In this document: one piece after another, positions 1 through 10,387 of the stretch
Layout of the letters: the number at the start of each line of letters is the position of its first letter
Numbering within the stretch: position 1 is the first letter of the stretch
Assembly: GCA_013115125.1 (NCBI GenBank)
Contig: JABANN010000064.1
Coordinates: 20,637 to 84,636, forward strand
From: Perkinsus olseni
Taxonomy: Eukaryota; Perkinsozoa; Perkinsida
Length of the DNA stretch: 64,000 nucleotides
Direction of reading: 5' to 3'
Translations under genes and position numbers: made by a program
Notes under the pieces: generated by a model
What the model saw: only the letters and a program-made list of their open reading frames with translations
Database searches by the model: none
Told to the model about the DNA's origin: nothing

Positions 1-360
1 ACACCACCAAATAGAGGCACACATCCTCCAGAGCGCTCACGTCCCCGGTCAGTACTGCAACTTACGAGGGCAGGTATCGACTGATCGGATCTGGTTCCGG
101 CCACGTGGTGGTTTTCTTAGGGTCTGGAAATCAAGTCTGACAGAGTCATTACTGGGGTCGGTTTTGGGCAGCGGCGAATTTGTCATGTAACCCAGACTGA
201 GAACATGTGAGCCGCTAGGAGGCACTGTAGGTATTAGACTCGAGTCTTCAGGTATGACTACGGCACTAACTTCAAGATCTTTGTCTTAGACAGGCCCGTC
301 TGTGGGGCGTATACTAGCGGCAGAGGTAGGCCGCGGGAGTTGAAGTGCTGTTGTATGGAC

Positions 361-1973
361 CTGTTAGGTGGTGCTGGTCCGGCGAGCCTGGCAATGGCAG
401 GACCTTGCGATTGGCTGTCCGGCTGTCCCCAAGCTGAAGATGACTTTTATGATAAGATCTTCAAATTCCGTCAGACGTACCTGTTGGTAGGTTCGACGGG
501 CTTTATCCCATCATGATCTTAATGCCACTTCATGAACAGGTACCGGGATACGAGAAAGCAGCCGCTGTTAGGATTCGGGATATCGCCAGTGAAGCTGTTG
601 CCGCTGTAGAGAGGCATGAGGCCGGTAGCGAGCCCCTCCATTGCTGAGTACTCCTGCTACCATGCTCTTTAGGCAAGCCCTCTGGCCTAGTTCGACCAGT
701 GGCGGCCCCTCCCGGATCGGACATCAAGTAGTGCACTGCAGTGGACCCCTGTGGGTAGAGTTGATGTGTGTAGACACGAGGTGGAGAGGACGGCCTATGC
801 TACACTGCATGCCTTCATATTCCCCCACATACTGCAGTACACGTTACCTGAGGACACAAGGCTGACTGAGCGCATACGGTACGCGTGTCAACTGTCGAGG
901 GTTGCGATTGCTCTGCCGTGTCTCGGGCGAGGGCTCATAGGGCTCAGGCGCTATGCTATTGTGCAAGAGTTCGTATTCAGGAACTACTGCAATGGAGGTA
1001 ATCTCAATCTGCGAACGATTCTAGCAGCAGCATCGGCGCCGAAGGATATTCTCGCGGCCAAAAACGATGTATGTCTCGTTTCTTGGGGATGCCTGCCCTC
1101 TCAGATCGTGGCCTCTGCAGGTTCTCACACGCTCCGTTCAAAGTCTGGTGGCGGAGCTGGGCAAACTGGATAATCAAATAGCCCCGATGGATAAGCTCTC
1201 GGCTATGACGGTGTGTGGGGTTGGCCCTTGGGCGCGGTGAAGAGGTTGCGCTTACGTTCTCAGACTGCTCTAGAGCACTGCCAGAAGCTGGTGTCCGAGA
1301 TCGTTCGATCCTCGTTGCTAGTCACTGCACCGGACCAAGGGGGACCGGCCCGGGTGGAAGTCTCTGCTGATCACGTAATGAGCTGTGTGCTGTAGAGCTC
1401 GGTGAGGGGTGGTTGGCCAGGTCCTGGCGATGTTCGTGGCTGCTATTGCCTCACTAGCCAGCAGTAGAGATCGCGCCAATACGCGAGTCCAGATCAATGC
1501 GCACATGTGTCATGTTGATATGTATGTTGAAGCGCACGACGAGTTGAAGTAAGACCTTTCGGTGCGGGCCTCACGGGACCTTCGCTCCGCCTCAGGTTTT
1601 CCCAGGGTCAATACGCGGTGTCTACGATACACTCGGCACTCGAGTTTTGGCGACAACCTCATGCGGAGTGCCGTGAGTTCGACATTCACACGCCGGAGGA
1701 AGAGGCGACGAAAACTGAGGATACCTCAGAGGATGATAAGGGTGATATCTCCTGTCAATGTGCCAGCTCGTCGTTCGAAAGCGTCGATGGTCGGCTAGTT
1801 GACGCTTGCAGCGTTCTCTTCTTCAAGGCGGGGATCACTCACCCGCTCCTCCTTCAGGTATGTTTGACAAATCTTCCTCCATTTTCGAGGCCTGTCTTCG
1901 GGCGGGTTCTGATGAGCCTCGCCATGGTGCGGTATCCACTTTGCACAGCGCAAGCGCCGAGAAAGTTTCCTAA
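361..1973 (+). CDS. VPS9-domain protein, putative Rab5-family guanine nucleotide exchange factor
   Basis: VPS9 proteins load GTP onto Rab5-type GTPases on early endosomes. Multi-exon reading gives, in order, an upstream exon with AEDDFYDKIFKFRQ near 435-475, the VPS9-like start VERTAYATLHAF and PEDTRLTERIR near 780-880, the family's Pro-x-x-Lys-Leu element as IAPMDKLSAM near 1180-1207, a helix ALEHCQKLVSEIV near 1270-1310, the Asp-containing VSADHVMSCV near 1362-1390 and the closing GQYAVSTIHSALEFW near 1612-1650. The tail after it is acidic and ends at a TAA at 1971-1973, after a GT-AG intron starting at 1858. The 5' end is not fixed: exons may lie further upstream or outside the window. The next gene starts 75 bases downstream on the same strand. 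Family assignment rests on motif order, not on alignment. Confidence 0.7.
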
Positions 1974-2048
1974 GGCTGATGTTTGTGCGCTGTGTTCGGG
2001 TCCGTGTAAACTGGCAGGTCTACAGTTCTCGGCCACTCGGCTAACAGA

Positions 2049-2837
2049 ATGCCATCCATTAGGAGGAGCCGGCGTCAGCAGCGGCAGCAGCAGCAGAATC
2101 GGAAGGAACTACGATCGACAACAGTGACCCTTCTCACCTTGCTCTCCTGTTATATTGGTACCTCTACGCTCCTCTTTGCCATAACTGGATTCCATGACCT
2201 AGCGGAGACTAACGTGCCGGCCCAACTGTCTACCGTGGGCTCTCTCCGTGGAAGGCTGACCCCACCTCGTGTCGTGACCCCTCCTAAACTTCCTCCCTAC
2301 TCACCACCACTCTTCGGAGTCTGGGCGGTGTCCGCGGTATCGGGTGTACTCTTACTAAGTGCTGCTGTCGGTCGAAGCGGCGGCGCCTCTCGACTGGCCC
2401 GGCCCTTGGCGGCTGTGGCCTTCCTCGTTAACATTGGGGTTGGTATTGTAGGTGGGATCCTCCCACTGCTCCGGTGTGCTTCCTTAGTGTTGAGACTGGC
2501 CAAATGGTCGATGTCTCTGAGCTCTTTCCTCACCTGGCTATTCACCTTGGGTGTGGTAAGCCCGGAAATGCCGTTAGCGTGGAAGCTGTACGCGGGTGCA
2601 GGGGCTCTCACTCAACCGTTACTCGCAACGTTACGAAAGGTAATACAATCTACCGTCTTCTCACCTCTATGTTGTCTGAGGGCTAGTTTCGTATCGGTTG
2701 ATGGTTTTCTGTGTTAGGTACTTCCCTCTGCAGCGATGACCGATATACCCTTCACGTTCCTCTGGTTGATAGTGGACTCCGCGGCCCACTTTGCTCAGAG
2801 TTGGATCACGCGCACCGTGCTTGGTGGGGGAGGCTAG
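2049..2837 (+). CDS. Small polytopic membrane protein, function unknown
   Basis: Two exons are seen: 2049-2639 and 2718-2837, joined across a 78-nt GT-AG intron in phase 0, giving about 236 residues. The N-terminus is basic and Gln-rich (an RRQQRQQQQ run encoded by CAG/CGG repeats). Four or so hydrophobic stretches follow, near residues 25-48, 90-112, 122-145 and 155-175, with a further short one (FTFLWLIVDSAAHF) in the last exon, so an integral membrane protein is likely. The start ATG is the first in frame after the previous gene's stop, 75 bases upstream; threonine synthase begins 169 bases downstream. I do not recognise the family. Confidence 0.7.
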
Positions 2838-3006
2838 CCGGAAAGACTCACCCGAATTCGCCGATACAGTAGCATTGCCGTTTCTAGCCTCGCTGTATCT
2901 CCTCCCTTGCGTTAATTCAATGCTCTGTGGCGGGTGACGACCGAGATCCGAGCCTGTATGATGATCGCAGTCTGGCGCTCAAGTTTATCATCACTCTACG
3001 ATCTAC

Positions 3007-5399
3007 ATGTTTTACAAGTCTACCAGGGGAAAGGACACCCACGTTTCTTTCGTGGATGCGGTAAGTGGCGGAGTTTCCAACCTTACGACGTCAATAACAT
3101 CCCCACAGGTGCTTCAAGGTCTGGGCAGTGATGGCGGCCTCCTTATCCCCGAGCAAGTTCCAAAGATCACGCCGCAGGTAGGCTTCCGGGCCCCCGCTTG
3201 ATCTCCATTCATTCCGTCAGGAGTGGGAGGAGTGGAGGTCACTGTCGTACAGGCCTTTGGCGTGTCGTGTCCTGAGAAAGTTCATCTCACCCACGGAGAT
3301 ATCGGATGGGGAGCTACAGAAGCAGGACTACAGCTCGTCGCCTGGGTGGTGTGGACTGATCTCTCAGGCTTGTGGAGGACGCCTACGGCAATTTTCGAGA
3401 TCACGAGCTCACTCCTGTGAAGCGAGTGGGCGAACAATATGTATGTGGCATCAAGGGCGGCCTTGAAGCAGCGTCAGTGTTGCCCATCAGGTTCTGGAAC
3501 TCTTTCATGGGCCTACCTTCGCCTTCAAGGACTTGGCCCTTCAACTACTCGGCCCCCTCTTCGAGCTTTGTCTCGAACGCAAGCATAGTAGGGTCTCGTT
3601 CAGAGAGTACCGACTTGGAGGTGTGGCACCTCAGAGCAGCTGCTCATACTGGGTGCAACTTCTGGTGACACGGGCAGCGCCGCGATAGCTGGTGTGAAGG
3701 GGAGGAAGAATATTAGGTGTAAATCGCCTTCAGCGGAGGTCCTACAGACACATTCTTGCAAAGGTGTCATCCTCTACCCGCATGGCCGCACGTCGAAGAT
3801 TCAGGAGCTGCAGATGACCACTACGGCAGACGAGAACATCCACTGTTTGGCCGTCAAAGGGGTGGGCATCGCGCGGCTTCTTCACTGCAGCGTGTCTTTG
3901 GCATCCCGATTAGAACTTCGACGACTGCCAGAATATTGTGAAGGGTATTATGAACAGTCCGCTGAAGGAGGAGCTGAGTATAGGCGCGGTGAACTCTATC
4001 AACTGGGCCCGCATACTAGCCCAGATAGTGTAACGTGTGGAGAATAAGATGGACTCAAGTCATCCGGACAGGATAGGTATTACGCCTACGCCACAGCGAG
4101 GATACAAGAAAAGGAAAACTGCAGTCTGGTGGATTTCGTGGTCCCAACTGGGAATTTCGGGGACATTCTGGCCGGGTATCGTCCTCCGTAACGCATCTGG
4201 CTTTCTTCGTCCGGATCCTTTCTGCGGTTATCAGCTACTACTGCCGTATGATGGGAGCACCGATCGGCCGTCTCGTCATAGCGTCCAATCAGAATGACAT
4301 TCTACCAAGGTTTTTTGAGGTGGGTTCTTCCTATTCAATTCATCCATGGCCCCATCGTTGATGCTTTTCAGACGGGCACGTATTCTTACCATGATGAAGT
4401 CCGACCCAGCCTCTCTCCAAGCATGGATATCGCAGTAAGCCGTTCGTCCTCCGCAGACCGCGTTTCCCGCCAGGACTGCCGAATTGACAGAGTGTCCTGC
4501 AGATATCATCCAACTTCGAGAGGTTCCTCTACTATCTCTTCGGGGGAGACACCAAGCGTCTTAATGAAAAAATTCAGGATTTGAAAACCAAGAAAGCGTG
4601 GGATATACTCCTTTCTCATAGATGTTTCTGGGATTCCCCGGCATCAGGTTCTCCGTGACCTGCGAAGAGCTCGACAGGGCGCGCCAGGAATTTGCCGCTT
4701 ATTGTGTGGATGAGGTAGCCTTAGTATATCAGAAGGGACCGAGAGGATTCGTGTGCCAGGAAAGCACGAAAAAATGTGTCGCCAAGGTCTTCCGCGATGC
4801 CGGATACCTCCTCTGTCCACACTCGTAAGTGACCCTTCACTTGAACTGCCACGATGTTGTTTGTTGATCATCAGTGCGGTTGGTTATGCTGCTGGCGAAC
4901 AGTTCCTGCTCCATCGCACTTCTTCTAAGAACCCCGTTGTGGCTTTGGCCACTGCCCATGTGGCTAAGTTCGTCGAGGTGGACGATCCTTCTTCGTGTGT
5001 CTGTCATGCTATGTGAGTCGTCATCATGCTTTCAGCCACTTCAAGCGAGTTACAGGGAGAAGGGTGGTGCTTCACCAGAGCTCATGAAGGCTCTCTCGAG
5101 TTGTATGCCGGGAGAACTCCAACGCTTGTAGGAACCTCAAGGTCACCAGAATGGGGATTCGTTGTCTTCAGGTACAATCTTCCGAGTAGACGCACGGTGA
5201 TCGAGAATGATGTTGAGGATGTCAAACAGTACCTGCTGCGGAACTTCTCCGAAGGCGGCCGCTGTTGTGGAGGTCAGCATGAAGGGGGTTGTCCCACCTC
5301 CCACGTTTGAAGTGTTCGCCAGGTTTCGGTGCTGCTGCGGGTATCGCAGTCTTGGCTGTCGCCATTGGCGCGATAGTGATGATGAAAAGGAAACAGTAG
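3007..5399 (+). CDS. THR4: Threonine synthase (THR4-like) with a C-terminal hydrophobic tail
   Basis: This PLP enzyme converts O-phospho-homoserine to threonine. Many short exons (introns of 48 nt at 3061-3108 and 43 nt at 3178-3220, among others) encode a fungal/bacterial long-type threonine synthase. Visible motifs include LQGLGSDGGLLIPE near the start, the PLP-lysine region HGPTFAFKDLALQ near 3510-3545, GATSGDTGSAAI near 3652-3690, ILYPHGRTSKIQELQMTT near 3770-3822, INWARILAQ near 3995-4025, PSGNFGDILAGY near 4148-4180 and the C-terminal ENDVEDVKQYLL near 5198-5235. The start ATG aligns with the yeast start. After the normal enzyme end, the last exon reads FGAAAGIAVLAVAIG... and ends MMKRKQ-stop at 5397-5399, a predicted membrane helix with a basic tail that is not usual in this family. 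The core enzyme is certain; the tail depends on the final splice. Confidence 0.95.
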
Positions 5400-5582
5400 A
5401 CCATGAGATAGAGCCATTGATTTTTCTGTTTTCACAGTATGAGTGTGTCGTTACAATGGGTGGCGCCCAAGTTCGGTAACTCCGGATGCTCCAAGTGCGA
5501 ATGCTGTTATCAACGATGATTGAAAATCATTAGTAATGGATATTGCCATCATCGTTCGTAGAGCCAGTGAGGCAGGCGGCGC

Positions 5583-5861
5583 CTATGAGGCGCTGAGGTA
5601 AGCGGCAAACGACTCGTTGTAGAGATCACCTCTCCGCTGGGAGACGCTAAGCAGAGTACACTTGCTTGGCCAGTTCGATTTGTAATCCACAACTGAGCCG
5701 CCGGGAGTCTGTTGCATCTGGTGGGGCATCGGAATAGAGTGTGTTTTTTTGGAGGGAGAAAGTAGACACAGGGTACTTACCGAGGGTGACAAAGTTTGCA
5801 TTCTCAGAACTGATACGTTCATCTGAGCAGAAATTCCAATGTAAATACTCCTCTGCAGCAC
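5583..5861 (-). CDS. Possible small two-exon protein, function unknown
   Basis: On the minus strand a good donor (GTAAGT) at 5783 and an acceptor CAG at 5721 bound a 63-nt intron. The downstream exon reads MQQTPGGSVVDYKSNWPSK... and ends in YLSAS-stop at 5583. The upstream exon (to about 5861) keeps frame but has no clear ATG at its edge, so the 5' end may lie further upstream. The gene is convergent with threonine synthase. No family is recognised; the splice signals are the main support. Confidence 0.35.
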   Translation of the reverse strand: MLQRSIYIGISAQMNVSVLRMQTLSPSVSTLCLLSPSKKTHSIPMPHQMQQTPGGSVVDYKSNWPSKCTLLSVSQRRGDLYNESFAAYLSAS

Positions 5862-6376
5862 GGGCCTCGTAACGCGGTCCCTTCTACTGTTGCCATGGAG
5901 CGGCCATCAATTCGACTATCGCCTTTCCGCGAGACACATCAACAGTTGATGATCAACTGTACTCAAACTGTACTCCTCGATCACTCAGAGATTATCGTAC
6001 GGAGCGAACAAGCTCGTTATGGTGAATGTCAAGAATTGAGATTTCTCCGTTATTACGAAGCTTTTACATGTCTAACTTGGAGGTTTTATGTATTCTAAAA
6101 TGAGAAATCAATCGTATTCAATTTATTGTGTGCGATGTATAAAAACGCGGAATGAATAGACAAGAGTCAGCGCCAGAATAGACCCTAAGCAGGATCTTTT
6201 CGCTGAACGACGTAACAACAAGGCCAAAGACAATACTCATTACCTCCTGACACTGCTGGTAACGTAGAGCTATAAATGATGCTTCGACTCAGATGTTACA
6301 AAGACCACAGAAAAGAATATCAATGTTACTGACGAAACATGTACATCATGTAGGAGAGGAGGTCACGTCGTGACCG

Positions 6377-7711
6377 TCACGAATCGAATATAACTCCATA
6401 TGCACGGATGCCGTTCTTTTCGAGACCCCGCGTAACCTCTCGAGTAGCCTTCATATTAGAAATGAATACCACAGCTTCGAAGCTTCCATGTTCCCACAGA
6501 TTCCTCGCCACTTGGACTAGATCCGGACGACCCAACTTCTGTGTGTCGTGGATGATGGCCGTGGGGTCCATTCTCCGGATGGTAGTCATGATCGCTGAGC
6601 CGTAGGTCTCCAAAGGTGCTCGAGCGGACCATACGATCTTCACTGGGTGGCTTGGCTGTTCTACGAAGAGACTTAGACAAGGCCCTATACCAGAGCCAGT
6701 GGCCATGACTATACATGGCCTGAAGAGCTTCACCACTCGAACCGTCCCGAACTGTGGAAGTCCTCGCGTCCAGATCCTACTCGGCGGGTTATCAATAATT
6801 CGGCCTGACCAGTCCCCCGCGCGAGAGATAATGATAGAGAAACCTTTCTGATCCACATGCCAGACCTTCTTCTCTTCCTCGCTCAGGCCCGCAATGGAGC
6901 TTCGAATATTCGGTATCACCGCAAATGCATGCGTCTCGCGCAGAGGTGAGTCAGTGACTCGAATAGCCTGTCCGAATGATACAATTCTATGTCCAAAGTT
7001 GAGGACGAGCGCGTGGGAGGAGAGTCGCCGGCACTCAACCACACGCTTCCTCAGATGTAACCAGGGAAAAATAACAAAACCGGTGATGAGAGAGACCTCC
7101 CACACACGGACATCAGAAAGAAAAAGTTTCCAGAAATTCGAATGGGACAGTAAAGCATCTTCTCTAACTGCCAGCATGAGCTGCATCCAGAATATCAAGA
7201 GAAGTGCCCAGGCACAGTAGCGATGCACGCGTTCGAAACAGTTGTGGTGCAGCCTGCGCATAAATGGCAGGGCGAAGAGTATGATCAAGACCATTGAAGA
7301 GAGTACGAAACACGAGCTCAAGATGCGCATGCTAGTAGCACTATCCTTCTGGTACAGTTTGATGATGAGGGCAACGTACCAAATCAGCGCTGCCGAAGCA
7401 GAGGCCCTGTGGATGGCTCCATAATAACAATAAACTCGTCCGAATTGTCTTCTTATCGACAGCGGGAGGTGAGTAGACTTATCGACGAATAGCACGAAGA
7501 GCGAGTTAACGAAATACTCATTTCTCGTTACGACTGTGGGTAGCAGGTACGTCGTGACCGCTACCGAACTTGTGTAGACACCAGGCTGCAGAAATATTTC
7601 TACCAGAGCGAAGATCAAAATGTTCAGAACAGCTACGGGGAAGAAAACTCTGCGAAATGGCGTGAAGTGCCCCTTCATGGCGCGCGGTTTACGAGAAGGA
7701 TGGAGGGGCAT
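6377..7711 (-). CDS. TmpA-like transmembrane flavo/NAD(P)-binding oxidoreductase, copy A
   Basis: Intronless, 444 residues from the ATG at 7711. The N-terminal half has several hydrophobic segments with membrane-embedded histidines (GAIHR, FERVHRYCAW), followed by an FAD/NAD-binding half with MATGSGIGPCLS, IVWSARAPLETYGSAI and the terminal YGVIFDS. This is the layout of the fungal TmpA/TmpL group of ferric-reductase-like membrane flavoproteins, where loss affects redox signalling and sporulation; the exact substrate is unknown. An in-frame TTG lies 33 bases further upstream, but ATG is preferred. A second copy lies 4 kb away (10388-11698) and the last 759 bases are almost identical to it. The protein probably sits in an internal or plasma membrane with its nucleotide-binding part in the cytosol. 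Confidence 0.8.
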   Translation of the reverse strand: MPLHPSRKPRAMKGHFTPFRRVFFPVAVLNILIFALVEIFLQPGVYTSSVAVTTYLLPTVVTRNEYFVNSLFVLFVDKSTHLPLSIRRQFGRVYCYYGAIHRASASAALIWYVALIIKLYQKDSATSMRILSSCFVLSSMVLIILFALPFMRRLHHNCFERVHRYCAWALLLIFWMQLMLAVREDALLSHSNFWKLFLSDVRVWEVSLITGFVIFPWLHLRKRVVECRRLSSHALVLNFGHRIVSFGQAIRVTDSPLRETHAFAVIPNIRSSIAGLSEEEKKVWHVDQKGFSIIISRAGDWSGRIIDNPPSRIWTRGLPQFGTVRVVKLFRPCIVMATGSGIGPCLSLFVEQPSHPVKIVWSARAPLETYGSAIMTTIRRMDPTAIIHDTQKLGRPDLVQVARNLWEHGSFEAVVFISNMKATREVTRGLEKNGIRAYGVIFDS

Positions 7712-8568
7712 GCGGGAAATGGTACCTGAAATAATATGTGGCAATCTCCTTGAAAAAGTGTGGACGCTTCATTTAGAACGACGCTATCCTGTGACTGAGA
7801 CTCTGAACGGTTCACTTTGCTTTAGTGCGGATTGGTCATTGGCGTAGGGTCCAATGCGTTGAACACCCGGGCTCATGGGGAGCACGGGAGGGAGATAGAA
7901 AAATGGCGCGACCTACAGCGTTCAACGCGACGCTCATGTATGCGCGCAAGTGATCGACCAAACAAGGACGTCCGACGAATCAAAAGCTTTTTGATCTCAC
8001 GGTACGCAGCAGTCGGTGTAGGATACCGTGAGCGCCCTCGTTCGTAGCAGTGTCGAATCCTGGTGTCCCACTCAACGTGGGCCACGCTGACAGGCCGCTG
8101 TAAGATCGAGCTGCTATCATACGACTGCAACTTTTGCATGGACTTCTCAACTTCATTCTCCTTAAGCAGCGAATCGCTGTGTGATAGAAGGATGATCCTT
8201 CAAGGAACTCCCTGCCCCGGGTGGACAGCCTTTGTAACTATGGCAGCTCAATAGCTCGCCACATTGTTATGTGTAGATCGACTCCCTTTGACCATCATCA
8301 TTAGATACCCATGGGCTGTTGTGCAGCACAGGGCAGTAAAAGTTGTGCAGCCTGTGCGAAGTAGACAGTAATTGACGGGCGCCAAAGACTTGAGCGTAGC
8401 CGATATGTATATGCGTCAAATGATCGGTTTCAGTTAGAATCGTTCAAGGCATATTGTTGATACTCCTGGCAACCTCGTTGGGCGCAACTCGAGTATTATC
8501 TTGTATATGTATTGGGCCTTTAGGATTGTGTTACCAGAGTTATTATCATCGACTACCTAAAGTATCAA
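7712..8568. other. Gene-poor spacer upstream of TmpA-like copy A
   Basis: No reading frame with coding-like composition or joined splice sites was found here. It should hold the promoter of copy A. A TTTCAG directly before the start of copy A could be a splice acceptor for a 5' leader exon, but no partner donor is evident. Confidence 0.4.
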
Positions 8569-9530
8569 TCAACGAGTCGTTGACAACGACCCGGTCACGA
8601 CTTGGAGTATACGTCCGCGATCGGTTGATATTGTCCGTGCGTGCAGAGCATATTCCTCTTCAGAGCACTTTGCGGCTCGGACTTTCTTTGTTGCGTCACA
8701 TCTTGGATTGATGATGGAAAATGTAAGGAACGTAACTAGAAGGCCGAAAAGTCTGGTATTCTCAGCATTGTTTCTCTTCATTGCCTCTTCAAAAATGCGA
8801 TCAGCATAGCTGTACGCAAAGTTTGGAGCCTTTCCTGCGGACACAGCGTCGCCGAAGCTGCATGAGACATACGGAATCTTCGCCGAGGGGACGTATCCTG
8901 TCGCGAGTGGCGAGGAAATGTATGTGAAGGAGAAGCGGCGTCCAGTTCAGCTGTAGAGCCACAGGTAACAGCCGAGAAAGTTGCACACTTCGCCCAAGCA
9001 TTGTGTCTGATGAAGTTCATCAAGCCTTGAAAGCGTACGTGCAGGGAGATATCACGACGTGACGTATGGAATTGCTGGCGTAAATGGCCGCCATTCAATG
9101 GCGTAGAATATACCTGACGGACTATCTTGCGGGATTCCCAAAACTGTACGTCGGAAAATTCAACGAAGTTCGAAGGCTTCGGAAGCTTTTTTGAAGGGCT
9201 CCCCATTGATACTGTGGTGGAGACGAGATTCTGGGGTGCCGTTCTTTTCTTACATGAAGCCGAAGAAACCGATGATACGAGGACTTCCTCCATCACAATG
9301 CAGTGACTGCATGAGTCGCAAGGGTGAACCTGCCATCCACGTTTGAATCAGAGTCATCAGACCAAGATCTGTGAACAATCTCGAAGGCCTCCCTGCAATC
9401 TTCCGTAAGCGCCAAACGCTGTTCAACCACTCCACCGCGATCAAGCGGTTCCTTCAACAGACCGCAGTTCGGGAAGAAGGGAAGCTGGTTCCGCGAATTA
9501 CGGGACACATGATAGTGTGTCATATCCTCT
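8569..9530 (-). CDS. Possible multi-exon protein with one C-terminal membrane helix
   Basis: Several minus-strand stretches have protein-like composition. They are MTHYHVSRNSRNQLPFF near 9510 down to about 9345, RIIGFFGF near 9265, GLMNFIRHNAWAKC near 9020, and a longer C-terminal piece with TGYVPSAKIPYVSC and ADRIFEEAMKRNN (about 8900-8765), then the hydrophobic LFGLLVTFLTFSII. Short GT-AG introns (34 and 42 nt candidates) join some pieces, but I could not make one clean model through all of them. The gene may be partly decayed or the exons misread. No family is recognised. Confidence 0.35.
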
Positions 9531-10387
9531 GAGATTATTTGGATAACTAGCAACGTGTCACTCAAAGGTGCACCAACAGTATGACCGAATTAAGACAACT
9601 CAGGACTCTTTGCCGTCGAAGTATACAGAGGTTCTAGGATTATCATCATACCCATCATGGATATGATGATGATAAAGTGGATACTACAGTAGAGCCAAAG
9701 CAACTCTAACGGCGTCAACAACAGTTGAAGTTGTTGAATAACTTGGATAAAACGAGCTCGACCCAGTCCACTAGTTTGACGTTAGAAGATATTAGAACGC
9801 AATCGGGGACTAGAGTAACATAACAAAATCGCAGCAACTTTCCGTTGGTCGCTACATGATGTAGCGACCAACGGAAAGATGCCTACATCATTTGCGACAC
9901 AACCTTTCTCAATTTTTGACGGGAGCGGCCCACTTCCCTGACTCACCCCCCTGCAACGCGACATTCCATCTGTTAGGTTTGCTCTATGGGAAGCAAAAGC
10001 GTACGTTAACGTACGGAGGAGCTCGAACCACAGATTGGTGGCGGCAGGAAAAAAATCTTGGAATCTTGCGAGCCACAGGTTGTGCTTTCTTTGCCGCTCT
10101 GAAATTTTCATATGAGAAGACGTAGTACACTAGGTGTACTGAATAGAAAAAAGTTCACACGGCACCACATCTTGACAGATCGCGATACGATCGGCTCAAA
10201 TGACATGATAATAAAAGGAGAGCTGGTACCACTCATGAGAAGAAAAATTTGAAAGGGACTTTAAGGTAACAAATTCCAAGACTATGTGAAAGACCATACA
10301 GGACATAAATACATGATACATTTTAGACCACGAATAACAGCAAGTAGATGCTACTCACGAAACATTTATATCATGTAGGAGAGGAGG
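9531..10387. other. Spacer 3' of TmpA-like copy B, with a perfect palindrome
   Basis: No supported gene. It contains the 41-bp palindrome at 9838-9878 and, next to copy B, a short 3' flank that matches the 3' flank of copy A. An open frame on the minus strand across 9782-10111 runs through the palindrome and is not trusted. Confidence 0.5.
9838..9878. repeat. Perfect inverted repeat, 20-bp arms, 1-nt centre
   Basis: The left arm 9838-9857 is the exact reverse complement of 9859-9878 with a single G between them. It begins CTTTCCGTTGG. No flanking direct repeats or transposon ends were noticed. Confidence 0.97.

Noticed and set aside
9782-10111. Minus-strand open frame of 109 codons
   Set aside because: It runs through the perfect palindrome at 9838-9878, has no conserved motif, and its length is expected by chance in this composition.
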